From Anarhynchus alexandrinus (taxonomy: Eukaryota; Chordata; Aves; Charadriiformes; Charadriidae), in contig VUYV01000157.1 of the NCBI GenBank assembly GCA_008711295.1, positions 92,146-156,145 on the forward strand: a DNA stretch of 64,000 nucleotides, in the 5' to 3' direction. Shown one piece after another: positions 1-13,800 of the stretch. A model generated the notes under the pieces. The model did not search any database. It was not told the DNA's origin and saw nothing but the letters and a program-made list of their open reading frames with translations. How positions within the stretch are numbered: position 1 is the first letter of the stretch; each line of letters opens with the position of its first letter. Made by a program: the position numbers and the translations under genes.

Positions 1-330
1 CCCGGTTGCCCCGCGGCGGGAGGCCTAGCAGGCCCGGTGGGCTCGGGCGGGGGCGGGAAGGAGGGAAGGGGCCACCGCCCCGCGGCGACCATATGGTGGC
101 CGGGTGCCCTCGGGGGACAGGGGTGTGAGGCGGCAGTGTGGTGACAGAAAGCCTTTGATCCGGCGGGGAAAGTTAAAGCCCCGTGCTGCCGCCGCCGCCG
201 CCGAGCCGCATGGGGAGGGGAGAGGCTGGAGGGGTCAGATGTCCTCTGGGGACCCCGCTTTCCTCCCCCGTGTCTGTGGAAGCAGGGCACGGCTGTGCTG
301 AGCGGGGCCGCCCGCTGCGGTGGCCCAGGC
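1..330. promoter_or_regulatory. CpG-rich segment at window edge
   Basis: GC-rich with many CpGs, GC boxes (GGGCGGGGGCGGG near 45-58) and a GCC repeat near 187-202. It looks like the flank of a CpG-island promoter. No coding exon recognised. In mammals the gene following RXYLT1 in the same orientation is SRGAP1, so this may be its upstream region, with the gene lying off the left edge. That assignment is inference. Confidence 0.45.
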
Positions 331-3300
331 CCAAGGAGGGGCTGGGGGCATGGTGGCACTGAGGGGAGAGCCCTGTCCCTCAGCACAGCAGGTCTCGATG
401 CCACCGTCCTTGCCTGCGTGGTGCTCCCCTTTCAGATGCAGCTTGTTCTTCATGGCAGGAGTGTCAGCAGCCCTGTGTGGGGCACTCGCCCCAGGTCATG
501 GGGGAAACAAGCGAAACAGGGTGGGAGGTTATGCGAAATGCTGCTCCCTGGAACTGCTGTGCGTGGGCTGGCTCTGTCAGATGGTCATGTTCAATGTCGG
601 TGACAGAAGGATGGACTCCAGCCCTCTGAGTGATGGTGCACAGCCCTCCTTGCAAAGCTGGAGCTGTGGGAAGGGGAAGAAGATGGTCCAGAAGGGCAGG
701 AAGAGCTGGAGGTCAGAGCATGCGACAAGTCACCAGGGGAGAGAGGTGGCCCAGGCATGCCCTTGCTCCTGGGTGACTCCAGCAGCGATGGGGACAGCCT
801 CCGTCTCTGCCTGCAGAGCTGGCACCTGGCTCAGTCCTCCGGGGTTGTGGAGGATGAGCTGGCTGCCAGCTCTGCAGGTGGAGACGAGACCGTGTGTGCC
901 AGAAGCCAAGCATGGTGGTTCACAGACCCGGGAGCCACACTTCTCCTAGGTTCCGGGCTCTAAGCTGGGGAGTCACCTGCAGAAGGAGTCAGGCAGGACT
1001 CGGGTTGCACAGTCCCTTTCCCCTGGCTGCCCTGAAACTCAGCCTTTTCCCGAGAAGAGCTTGCTAAAAAGAACATGGACAAAGCAAAGAGTGATGGACA
1101 TTGCTGCCTTGTGATGGGCAAAGAATGTGGCTGTTGTTCATCGGTCAAAGCCAAAAGTCAACCCCCAAGGCCACAGCTGCAGACTTTGGGCTGCAGGGAG
1201 GTCAGCTCTGAGGAGGTTAAAGGCAGGCAGGGGACTTTCTGGAGGCACAGGGTGGCTCTACTGCCTTCAGGTATGTCCAGGGGCGATGAAGCAAAGTTGC
1301 AAACTATTCTCAAGGAGTTTCCAAAGGTGGATGCTGTGTTACTAGTGCAGTGAAAGTGCCCAGAGATCTTGTCTTGGACAGCTAGTCCTGACGCTGCCAG
1401 GGCCTGACCCTTCAGGACAAACAGGAGTGAGCAGTGGGGTAATCTGCTGCTGGGAAAGTTCAAGATGGCTACCCAGTTATTTGGCTGGATTTGAGCTTTA
1501 GTGCTATGGGGACCTGGCCCTGGCGGGGAAATGACACAGTTACTGTACTCGTGCTGACATTCCTGCCTGTGTTTATATTTAATTCTTATAAACACATTGT
1601 CTTAGCGTTACAGTCACTCACTTCCCCACCTCTGCATTTCAGCTGTAAGTGTACATCTGTCCTTTGTGGTTTGTCTTATGGTTTCAGTAGGTACCGTGCT
1701 CTCCCCTGCTACAGGATCATGGTAACAGGATTCCTCTTCTCCTTTCCGTCTTCGTGTGTTGTTCTCTGTAATTTTATTACATTTCTTCCTCTTGCCCTCC
1801 CAGCACAATCTCTTTCCAGTGCCAATTCCAATTCAGATCACCTAAAGCAATCTTAGTACAGGAGGTTATTGTCTGAAGCCAATTTAACTCCCAAGCTGGA
1901 TGGTCAAATTACATCCCTTGAATAAGAAGCCCTGTCTCAAAAGAGCAGTCGTCTCCGTAATCCCACCCAACTCTGATTTTCATCTCAGTCTTTGATGCTC
2001 ACATCTTGCCTCCTGGCTGTTCCAGTCCATCTGTTAGACTGGGGACAGGCTGATTTACAAGACAGTGGGCCGCGTTCCCGGGGGACACAGGGTGCTAGTT
2101 GGAGATTAGCTGTGAGTCTTGCCTGGTCTTGCAGAGCACAGTGTTTTTGCAAACGGTGAGGGTAGAGAATGGTGGTCAAGTCCCCTCGTGCCCTGAGTGT
2201 GGCTATGCAGGCTGGCACTTCTGGCCCCGTCTTCCTTGCCCAGGAGCTGGGTGTGCGAACCCTGCCTGAGATCTGGTTGGAGGTGTAGACATGAAGGTAT
2301 CTGCCTCCTCCTCTCCTGGGGGCTGAAGGACACAGCCCTCTCTTGCCATTGAACCTACACTGGGAAATACTGCCCGGATCTTTCTCCCCAGGAGAAGGGT
2401 GCACAGGGGGCCTGAACACCCATGCCTACACCATCCCTTCTCTCTCTGCTAGATGCTGCAGCCAGAGGATGGGCCTGGCTCCACAGAGCCAAACCACAGG
2501 CTGCAGATGGAGCATTTCTGTTTCTCTGCAAGGCCAATTGCCTGTGAAGATGCAGAAACCACCTTCTGGCTCTGGAGATTTATCTCCCTGCATTCAGCCG
2601 CTTGGTTCAGGGCTGCATGTCTGTGGCAGGACCACCAACCAAGGACGGACCGATCTCCTTAGCAGGCTTGAGCATGCCAGGCTCAGAGCCGCACAGATTC
2701 TGGATCCCTAAGTTAGGATTGGCCTCCAGGGCATCCAGGATTGAGCTGGTCGAGAAATCTGATTTCCCCCCTCCCTCCCCCTCGCCCTTCTTTAGGGATT
2801 GGCAGAGGATTGTACATTATTACATGGGTGTAATCTCCTTTTAAGATGTTCGTGGCAGCTCAAGTCTCCGGACTCAATTCCGCACTGATTTACACAGCCT
2901 GCAATCCCATTGCGAGGATGGCGATTGCACAGAAACAGACCCTGCCTGGGCTCTGCGATGCCAGGTCTGAGGTGACTTACAGGACACAGAAGATTATTAC
3001 AGAAATTCCTGTCTTTCAAGTCCTGTTCCCAAAGAGGTCCCCACAGACTTCCCGTCAATTTCAAGAGCAGCAGGTGCTGGAGCTGTGGAACAGTCTCGTT
3101 ATATGAATCCCTGTGTGCCCGTGGATGATGCTTGGAAACGCTTGCTTATCCACAGCGTTGTTCTGCGAACTCTAAATTATTGCATGGAGAGCATATCCAG
3201 GTCTTGGCAGGGAGGATTCTATAGACATTTAAAAAGTATTAGGATAAGGCTGATTGAGAGCACATATGTTGTTGCAAGAGGCAGAGTTGTATCAATAATG

Positions 3301-6300
3301 CAGTGTAATAGGGTACCGCAGCGGTACAATACTAGTGCAGGGTTTGTGGACCTCAGTGTATGGAGTTAGATAATCTACTCCATCAGGGAATTGGAAATCC
3401 TGAATTATGTATGATAAACCAGAGATGTGTTTATACAGAGAGCAGTTCCTGCAATACTTCATGCACTCAGTGCAAAAAGGGAATGACGCGAGCATGCTGG
3501 ATTCAGCTTGCTTGAGGACTTCATTATTGCATTTCATTTACACAGCCTGATGAGCTGTGCAGTATTTGCTTTCTTGTGCTGCTAATAAAAATAGACCATA
3601 TAACTGATTGTTTGGATATCACCGAGCTGTTCTCTGTGAGCTCGTAATGAAACGCATCGACCCCCTTAAACAACAAAACCCTGCACTAATTTTCTTTAGA
3701 CTGAAGACAGAAGTAATTCGTTGTGCTTTATGATTACAGTCAATCAGTCATTTTACAGTTGGACAGTAAGTCTCTAAATAAAATACCGAGCTTTAATTGA
3801 AACAATGAAACATTTGATTGTTATTGAAAAATCAGTAAGAGGCACCATTCAAAGAGCTTGTTCAAATGTTTGTCACTGATAAGATGCACATTTCTATAGA
3901 ATCAAATCTATTTGCTTGGGAATGAGATTATTTTAGTAAATACAGTTGCTTATCTAAGATATAAAACTAGCGAGGCTTTTTTTCTCTCCCCTTCCCCCAA
4001 CCAGTGCAGCACTTAATGCTGCTCTGTGCTTATAAACTCCTGAGACATGGAGATGAAATCTGGGCTTACAGGGTTTGTCAGAGGCTGCAGAAGAACCAGG
4101 GCTTCACCCTGGCTAACCTGAAAGTGAGTGACTCTAAAGCATTCAGCTGGACCTTCACAGCAATGAAATTAAGATCATGAGCTGCCCAAACTTCAGTAGT
4201 TCAGGAAAGATGTTTACCTCACCTGAGTTTCTCTGTGAACCTAAGGGCTCTCTAACCTTTCATTTCCAGGAACAGTACTCTGACCATTGGCACGGGTGTA
4301 TTGATTGTAAAGGCCTGTGGACACAAATCTTTTCCAGAAGCAGAGTGAAGGAAGAAAAGGCATTCTTATTTCACAGTAGGAGTGTTTACAGGTGGAGTAT
4401 GTAGAATTTGTAATGTGCTTTAAATCCATACTATACCTGGATCCATAATAATTTTTAAGCCCTAGGCGTTTACTATGTACTTCTTCAGATTACTGTTTTT
4501 GTCTGTTGAGCAATTGCTGGGTTTCTTTTGGATATAATGATCCGAGCATCCGTTTTGCAAGCTTCACACACCTAAATTTAGGCAACTAAAAAGTCATACG
4601 CCTAACCTAAATGAGTCATTTAACCAATTAATTTAACCTTCTGCAAAAGTCAATCAAGAGAGTTGGACATGTCCTTGGTGGTCATCACTACAGTTCACTT
4701 ATTTTTGACACTTCGTTTAGTATGGATTTTGTTCCAGTTTTTCTTACTGTCATAACCAGGGGTCATAAGGACAGGAATGACATCCTCTTCATAACACCTG
4801 AATGTAATATGCTGAATGTTAACAACAGTCTATTATAAATGCGCTTATTATTTATTGTCCTGTGCTCCTGAATAAAATATACAGCTAAGTGTATGCAGAC
4901 CACGTTTGTTCATTTACTATTTGCAGTCACATTGGAAAGTAATCCTGTCGGCCTGTCGTCTGAAGGAGGATTCAGGAAAAATACCATTAGGTAACCTTCT
5001 CTCTCTATATATATTCGTGTGTGTGTGTGTGCGCACGTATATATATACAGCCAATTTGCCATGTTCAAATGCATGTGTTATCTCTCTCAGCGTGAAATAC
5101 ATCTGAATCCAATGGAGAATTGTTCACATCACAGAAAAAAAAAATCTTCCAGGTGAAATCACTGACTTGAAATGAAAGAGATCCTTTTGTCTCAATAAGG
5201 TAAGATTTCAGCCCTGGAGGACTGATACAGTCTGGGACATGAACACTGTATTTCTTCAAAAGCAAAAAGAAAAGCACCAAACCCAAACCTCCCCACATTA
5301 GTTTCATTGATATTTTGTTTGAAGAAATTAATGAGACTTGAAGCAGTAATTGGTATGTCAATATTTAGTCCTTTGGCTTTACAGTCATGAAGTGCAGTTT
5401 AGTGTTTCCTTGTTAACTTGCTCATTTTGAGCGGTGCTAATAGGACTAATGACATAATTAATATATAGAAAGTTATGAGGCTACTTTATGCCTTTTACTG
5501 TTGTTAAGAATATTATCCTTTTTTTATACGGTGTTGCTATTCACTTCCCAATTAGTAATTACAAGGAGGAATGGATTCCGAGTAATAGCTTTCTCACTTA
5601 ATGAGAAGAGACTGAGGCAGTCTTGCCATTTTGAGGAAGAAATACAGAAGTAATTGCATTCTCACTGCAGGGTTTGTGTTCTCTGTAGGGCTACTTTTGT
5701 CCTGTTGGTAGCCTTTGAGACTCTGGTATTCCACTTCTCAACATAATGAGCTGAATGTCCAATTTGTAAGCTTCACACACCAAAATTTAGGCAACTGCAT
5801 GTGCTTTACACCTGCCAGCTTATATGTGCTAGCATTATTCTGGATCTTTATCTTCTTAAATTTAGCAGCTATATTGTCCAGAGAAGTAGTGGGATGTTTT
5901 TTAGTTTAGCTTTTCTTTCCAAGCCTGGTGAGGGAACGCTGGTGTGTTTGAGAGAAGTCTTCCAAGTGAGTCTAAGGGGCCATATTAGTGGTAATTCAAG
6001 TCTTTGATGAGCAGATAATTGCAACTTTGATAATAAGCTTTTGGTTTTAAATTTTCCGTTTGCATTGTTTATGTTTGTTGCATCAGTTCTCAGCTAAAAA
6101 TGAAATACTTCTGCTACTTCATTACTCCTGACCTTCTCATGCTAATGGTTTTAAGTGGAGAGCATTAAAAGTTAAGTATAAAAGGAGAAGAAACTGTACT
6201 TGAAGCAGCATCGGGGAATTAAGAACATTGTATTTTTAAAAATCAGTCCTATGTACTTCTGTTATCTGACTTTAACTAGAATGCTTATATGAATAAGGCT

Positions 6301-9300
6301 GCTGGATTGCACCCTCAGAACGTAGATAGGGGAGTACAACTCCTGGTCTTGCTATCCTTATATGGCCTTCATGCACCATCCAGATTTTGCAGAATCTCAG
6401 CTTTCTGGGCTGCTTCAGTCCGTGCCAGTAGTTTAAAGGTTGCAAACCGCCCTCATTTATCTCAAAAGGGCATTAATTTTGAAGCCCAGCAATGACACTT
6501 CAAATGTCAGCCTTGTTCATTTTCGCAGAAACATCTTGCTAGTCTGCTTATTCATTAGTGTGGGCTAGAGGGGTGGGAACAGCTGCAGCCTATCAGGCTA
6601 AAAAAGTGCATTGCTATTAATGGTCTACCCAGCACGCTGCTATTTCTCTGATTCAGCCCCTTGGCCCACCCTCTGGCTGAGCCCTTGCCCAAGAGCGAGG
6701 CATATGTGGAGAGAAACAAGAGTGGAAAAAGAAAGGCTATTTCCGCAGCGTTTTCTCTTTTGATTACTGATAGCAGCAACGTGCGGCTTTCCCAGGTTCT
6801 TATTTTCTTTTTCCCTCAGCTACTTTTGCCTTTACTGTTGCAAAAAGACAAACCAGAACCATGCAGGAGGGATGTCAGATGCCTAAAGGTCGTGATACCT
6901 GGGCAAATGGGGGTAGGAAGGGATACCGGCACCAAGCTGGGCCTGGAGAGACATGGTATTCCTACATTTTGCTTAATGCCCCAAAACCCCAGCTGCTAGC
7001 GTGGCCCAAGAGCTCTCCACAGTGAGCTGGGTGGTGGCAGCTGGAATGATTTCAGGCAGCAGAAGGAATTGAATCCAGACCTCCTGCTTCTTGGGTTGCT
7101 GCTCCCTTGTATTAAAAGATGTCACAATGTCCTTCTCCTGCCATCCGGTTTTAAAAGACTAAGGACCTGAACATTCTTCTTTTAAAGACTTGGTGCTTGT
7201 GCGACTCTCTAAAGGGAAGGTGGTCCTTGCAGTCTCCCTCTCAAAAGTCTGTATTAAACGCATGGCCCAGGGCAGAAGGGAGACTTCAGACATTTCTCTG
7301 TGCTTGGCTTTTCTTATCGCTTGGCTGTGAGAATCTCTTCACGTAGCATGCAGAGATTTGGGTGAATTTTGAGGTGCCTATGATTCCTCAGGCAATGCCC
7401 AAGCTCCTGCTGCAGAGGCATGGACTCACCAGGGGCCAGGAGGAAGGAGATGTTGTGGGTACCTACGGCCTTTACCAGACCTGTTTTTCTGTCATATCCT
7501 CAGGTTGCAGCTGGCCTTTTGTTATTTCTGTTCAGCAGCCCAATGTCACAATAATTGGATGTGTAAATATCGCAAACTACAAATACTTGTCTCCAAGCGA
7601 ATAATGTTTTTTATAGTCATCTCTCTGTTTCTCATACGCATGCCCATAACTGAAAGCTTTCTCTTAACACCAACTGCCTCAAAAATTTATCTTGACCAAA
7701 GACTTAATGTAGCTGACAATATCTTTTTAAGATAATCCATAGTTTTCAAAAGTGCAGAAGACAAAAGATGTGTAGAGAACCCTTCTTGGGAGCCTCCACG
7801 GCAGTTTCCAGCCGAGGCTGTTGATGTATTTCAAATGTCACAGCTCCCTCCAGTGGGAAGATGCTGGCAGCGGATGACTGCCACGAGGAGATTTGCGCAG
7901 ACATCAACCCAGAGCTTCCAAACCTCAAAAAGAAAATTTTCAAAACACTTTTTTTTTTTTTTTTGAATACAGTAGCTGATTCTCCATTCTCTCCTTACAA
8001 TATAGTAATATTTTAACCAAAGATTTGTATAAAATACGAGAAAATTGACCTGCATGGATCAGGTTTTCATACAGACTCAAACCAGTTATATCCTGTTGAC
8101 TACCATGTGAAGACCTTTATTTCTGCTGAGTAGGGTGGCATGGCTTATGAAACCACAACGTTTGAGATGTACTAGGGTAAGGAAGGTTTCCTATATTAAC
8201 GTCCTGCCAGTATCATTCTCTGACATCAAATGACTGCAGCAAATACAACACAAAGTATGTGTCATTCATTTGAACATATGTGAATTGGTGGAGGTTTGCT
8301 TTCAGAACACAGATTGTTGGTATTTTTGAACCTCTACAGGAGCTGATGCCTCCTTTTATGGGTTTTCAAGTGTGACGGTGGATGAAGCCACATCCATGTG
8401 AATGACAAAGTCTAGCCCAGGCTAAGTAACAGATCCAGAATGGGAATAGATTCTTTCTTTCCAAGAACCTGAAAACACAGAGCAATTATTTTGGGAGATT
8501 TCAAATATTTCTAATTATGGGTGTAATTTTTTCTGTGACTTTCATATCCCAGAAATCTTCGTGGCTTCCAAGGAGATGATGCCTTGTGACATATGCATTT
8601 TATAAATAACTTAATTTTCCTGAATGCAGCAAAGCCCACCATCTATATTAATAATTATTAGCTTGATAATTTAATATTATTGGATTGATAATTTGATATG
8701 AGAAGAAAATTAATTAATGGAGTTTAATGCAGTTCCTTACTGCTCCTTTCCAACCAACTTCTGCTTACGTTACTGAGTATATTAAGTAGTGATTCAAGCT
8801 GTAGGTTTAAAAATGGGCTTGCAGCTGATGGATGGTGCTGGCAAACCAAAGAATAGACTCAGCATGATGGGTATAGCTAGATGGTGGTTGACCCTATAAG
8901 AATCTACATTAGGTACAATGGTATCAGCATCTGGAGACACAACAGCAGCACTACATAAATCGTGTGCATTGTTGTATGTTCTCAAGGTACATAAGATGTT
9001 GCCTGGCAACTGCATGTCTCCCAGCTCTGCAAAGTAAGTGTTTTTAATTATGTCCCTGTGATAATGCATGACCACAGAATTAAGAACACTGACTCTGCCT
9101 GATTGCTTTAAAAATGACATTTATTAAAAAATAAAGCTGCTTTCCCAGTCATCGATACACCTTCTCTTAACCAAGCATTCTGTGCTTCTGCTTTTGTTCC
9201 TAAGCACACATTACAGTATTGCAGTTCAAGGATAATTATACAGAAGCTGTTTTCTTTTCCTTGAATATTTCAGGATTTATAGAATTTATAAGACATCCTT

Positions 9301-10650
9301 CACGTATTCAGGGGATGCTGCTCCTTTTTTCACTATCAGTTTGTGCTTATATGTCTGTACCCACAGAGACAAGAAACTGGGGCTATTTTGGTCTCCATTG
9401 GCTTGGACCTCTACCCTGTGTAAGGAAAGCCACTAATACGCAGATCATCTTGTCCCATATCTGTAGTTTACAATGCACTTCATCTGGATTTAAGTAAGCT
9501 AAGTACACCTGAAGAATTAGATCCAATATATACTATATTCCCAGGTTTCTGTAAACTGGGCCTACTGCACTGTATCTTAAAAAGACTGAGTGGAACACAT
9601 TAATAAAACACTTTTAAAAATCACAGCTCTGATGCACACTTTAATCCATGGTCTTCAGTGCACTAGCCTCTGTGAAGAACATACGTAGAGAAAAAACTGT
9701 AGATCCCATGAATCTTTGTAGGCCCAGCTGCAGCAGGAAAGGGTGACCCTGCTGCGTCAACAATTCCCTGTGGCACACTGGCCAGGGGACTCTGGGGTGT
9801 GGGAGTCACCCCTCTACTCAAGCCCAGTTTAATGGAGTGAATTAGGAGTTGCTCTCCTAATTTTGGAGTGAATACCCTGACTAGAAGTTGAGTGACAGAA
9901 AGGCTTCCACAATTTCACCACATCTCCATTTTTGTGGACTTCTGCCTGTTTGAGAGCCTTAAGTAAACTCTGAGACCACCTCTTGGGCTGGACCCCTTAA
10001 GGTACTTAGGAATTCCCTTCTCTTCTCTCTGGATCCCAATCAGTGTTAGGCAAAAAGAGATGCTTAGTTGCTTATCCCAGATACATGTGGAAATTTAGCT
10101 ACACCAAACAAGAATTCACAAGCTGCACAGGCAAGTTTCAAATAAGGTAAGGTGTCTCCAGCATTACTAGTGAGCTGCTGCAGAGTTCTTTGAATTGACG
10201 TCTTGCACATAGGTCTTCAGCTCTACCTTATTTCTGTATTTTGTCAAGATTATAGTCTTTTTGTTGTTGTTGTTTTTTGTTTTTTTTTTTTTAATATGGG
10301 CCGAAGGCCCTATTGATATTGTGCTCTTTTCATGTCTGTACACATAACTGCCTATTAAGGAACCTTCAATAACTGAGTTCTAGATCACTCCTTCTAAGAA
10401 ATTAGCCATGGAAGACCATCTAAGAGAGGATGGCATTAATAGTACTCCCTCATATCACGCTCAGCTCTGTATTGTTACATGAGGACAAAGGCCAGATTTT
10501 CTGGGGGACTATTGCTTCATACTCAGAATTTTGAACATTAATTTCATGTTACACTTTTTTCCCTTCTATTTGTATGGAGTCCTCACCTAGTTTTATAAAA
10601 CATAAGAAATGCACTAAACTTACTATGAAGATCAAAATACACATTATTAA
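331..10650. other. Gene-free interval
   Basis: Falls from GC-rich to AT-rich. Apart from a compound microsatellite near 5000 I see no repeat, exon or RNA gene that I can support; the small open frames show no coding signal. Confidence 0.5.
4998..5048. repeat. Compound (CT)n(AT)n(GT)n microsatellite
   Basis: Short runs of CT, TA, TG/GC and TA dinucleotides in tandem. Confidence 0.85.
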
Positions 10651-10835
10651 ACTGAACACTGGAACAGGTTGCCTGGGGAGGTTGTGGAGTCTCCTTCCTT
10701 GAAGATATTCAAAAGCCATCTGGACATGGTCCTGGGGAACCAGCTCCAGGTGGCCCTGTTTGAGCAGAAGGGCTGGACCAGAGGTCCAGACCTCCAGAGG
10801 TCCCTTCCAACCTCAACTGTTCTGTGATTCTGTGA
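10651..10835 (+). repeat. CR1 3' fragment
   Basis: Contains CACTGGAACAGGTTGCCTGG, GTTGTGGAGTCTCCTTCC and the tail GGTCCCTTCCAACCTCAACTG plus degenerate TTCTGTGATTCTGTGA, typical of the 3' end of avian CR1. Confidence 0.9.
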
Positions 10836-13800
10836 AATGTATAGTGAAGGGAATCTAATCAGAAGACCCAATTAATGTCTGCCTCTCCCTTCCCCCAAAC
10901 CTTCTCACCTCACCTAAAAGTACCTACAGAGAAAAAACCAACCCAATCTCAAAACCCAAACCCATGGCAATAGGACATGACTCAGAGATTGGCAAGTTCA
11001 GTCTGTGGAGCAGAGTGAAGAGCCAGTTCTTAAATCTAGAGCCTTATGGGCAGCTCCCAAGCAGTCACAGTGAGCTGGGGGACTGGCAGCTGATGCATCC
11101 CATCTGAGTAGCCAGGACAGAATGATCTGGAGGGTTTCTTGCTTTGGTTTGAAATTTTTATATCTCTTTTCATAAAGAGAACTGAAAAGGACTGACACAG
11201 GGTTGTAAGTATCTTAGATACATCAAATTGGCCCAGTGTAAGATTTTAGTCCCTTCAAATCAGGCACTGCCATGTCAAATGCAGTCTTAGCTGTTCACCT
11301 CTCTTTTATAGTGTGTGGGGAGAAGCCACTGCCCAGAAAATCCTGTGTGCTGTGTGGGAGCTGCCTTGTGCAGGCCAGGAGATATGGGCATGGGGGCAAG
11401 CCTGGAATCCCTCCTCAGCTCTCCAGCGTGGGAATGGGTGTCTTGGCCATACAGGGCACATAGCTCCTGATACCTATAGTTATTCTTTTAAAGAATGGAT
11501 CATAGTCCAATGTTTTCCACTGGGTAGCTGCCTGCAGGTTAGAGTACTCCCTCAGAAAGCATACCTGCCATAGCCAGAGGGATTCACATCCATATCTCCT
11601 ATTGCCCGAGAAAGTGTCCTGCCCACTAGACTATAGGTAACGATGTCCAGGGAAGTAGTCTCTGCTCTACTTGTTAAACTGTGTGGCTGTTCAGATAGGA
11701 TAATAAGATTCACTGAAGAATGAACAGACAGGACCACAAAAGAAAGAAAACTACAGCAAGTCTTGGTCTAAAGTCCGGTGAGGAACTGGGGTGGGGAATT
11801 CACATCTGCTCTATACAGATCCAGAGTAATGTGGAGAACAAGTAGAGAAGAGATTCTCTGATTAAAAATGTCTGCAGTGCTGAGGACTTGAAAGACTTGA
11901 AGGACTTGAAGGACTTTCAAGGCTTAACCTTGAAAATAAGTGGCTTGTTTTATACCTATAACCTTTCTGCAGCAGCTAAAGGGAAATTTGAAGCTACAGA
12001 TGAGCTTTTTGTTATTTTGTGACAGTAAAAGTGCAGGCTTTTATCAGCCAGTCCTGTGTGCTTTGCTCAGTTCCTGAAAATAGGTCATGGATAGAATCTG
12101 TACTAATTAGGAAAAGTTGGCAAAGACAATCATTGCAAGTTAAAAATGTGTGCCAGAACCATTTTACTTGCATAGTTGATCTGGAGATGATGTAATGAAC
12201 AGGTTTTATACCAAAGCTGGATCTACTGAACAGTATGACTCAATCCTGGGAGCCCCAGGGAACAAGTCAAATCAGGTTCACTCACAGAGCTGCAGCTTTT
12301 GCCGACTCCTCAAGAACACCAGCAACTGCAGCTGCACCTTCCCAGAACACCCCACAGCATAGTGACATTTATCCATGCAGTTAACCTTCTCCTTTTCTTC
12401 GCAGGTCCAATTTTCTGTTTGATGGATTTAAACTGCTACTTCCTTTGGATGAATTCAACGGAGGACTTCAGTGTTGGTGAGTCAGATGATGTACTGGCCT
12501 TTAGGTATTTGGCATGCAAAACAGAGTCCCAAGGCTTGTGTCAGGCGTCTCCCAAGTCTGTACAAAGTCAGGTATGAAGCTATGGAGTGCATAGGGAGAA
12601 AGAATCATATCAGGATGGACAGCTAGAAAACCAATATGTAAGCTTGCCAACGTAACAGTAGCTAGTAGGAAATGGGTAAGGTATGTGAGGTGTTACCACC
12701 AGAATTTTGGTGCCAGTATCGGTTCAGGATCCAAGATGAAATCCCCTCTTCTTCCTACATCCCTTCTTCCCAAAGGCTGATCATGGCATACACATTTGTT
12801 TTAAAACTTGGCTGAAGGAATAAAGGATGGCATCATTACGTGCAAGATGTTTTCCTCTTCTCCTGGCGGGGTTGCACTGCTGTGCAGCAACGTATGCAAT
12901 ATTTATTCACTGGTCCAGGGAGAGAGCAAGGGACCATGAGGAGGTTTGTAATTCTGTAGCATGATGCTCAGGGTAGTCAGTGGGAGTCATAGAAACCTGG
13001 ATACTCCTCCTGGCTTCAAAGTCTATTTTCCCTTCAGTAATCCCGTGACTACTCATGTAAAATTTGCAAATGGCAGTGGAAACTGAGTCCACTGCTCCCC
13101 TCTTGCCGAGGGCAATTGTAAGGCGCCACCTGAGTGCCAGAATCTGCTTGTGGGAGCAGTTGGGTCCTGCCTGGAAGGTGGCAGCTCGGTACTGAGAGGA
13201 GCAGCCTTTCACAGGCACGTCTGTGTTTAGCATTCCCTGCTGACTCACACCAACTGACTGTCCACGCTGTACACAGAGCTTTTGGTTGCCCAGCTGAGAT
13301 GACCAACTACCTCTGTGCATTCAATAGGAAGCTGTAGCACAGGCTTCTAGACTCCGTTTTGGGGTCCAGACATCCAACACAAAGCCCTGCAGTGCTTAAG
13401 TTTGAGCTCATGGTATCAATTTTAGACATTAAACCTTTTGTTTCAATTTCTTCTTTCCTCTGTTTTCTGGGTCTGTTTAATTACAGGTCGAGAACAGCTG
13501 TTTTGCTGCTCAGATGAGTCTGTTCCTCTGCATGCCCAAAAGCAGGAATGGAGGGGGTGATTAGGTCAAGCAGAAAAGTGTGTATGCAGCAAGGTTAAGT
13601 GTCTGGCCAGCAGTTTGGTGATGTTTATATCACATGTATGGAGACAGGCATCTGAGGTCTGCTTGAGTCCTTTTCTAGGACAGGACTGTGTCCAGATGGG
13701 TATTTAGAGCTAGACAGTCTCTTTTCCCTGATTTTCATTGCTTTGCTAATGAAACACAGGAGTGATTCTTCTGTCTATAGTGTTAAGTATTTTACTTACC

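Noticed and set aside
320..949. 209-codon plus-strand frame
   Set aside because: GC-rich sequence with no recognisable domain, and overlapping frames of similar quality on both strands; compositional.
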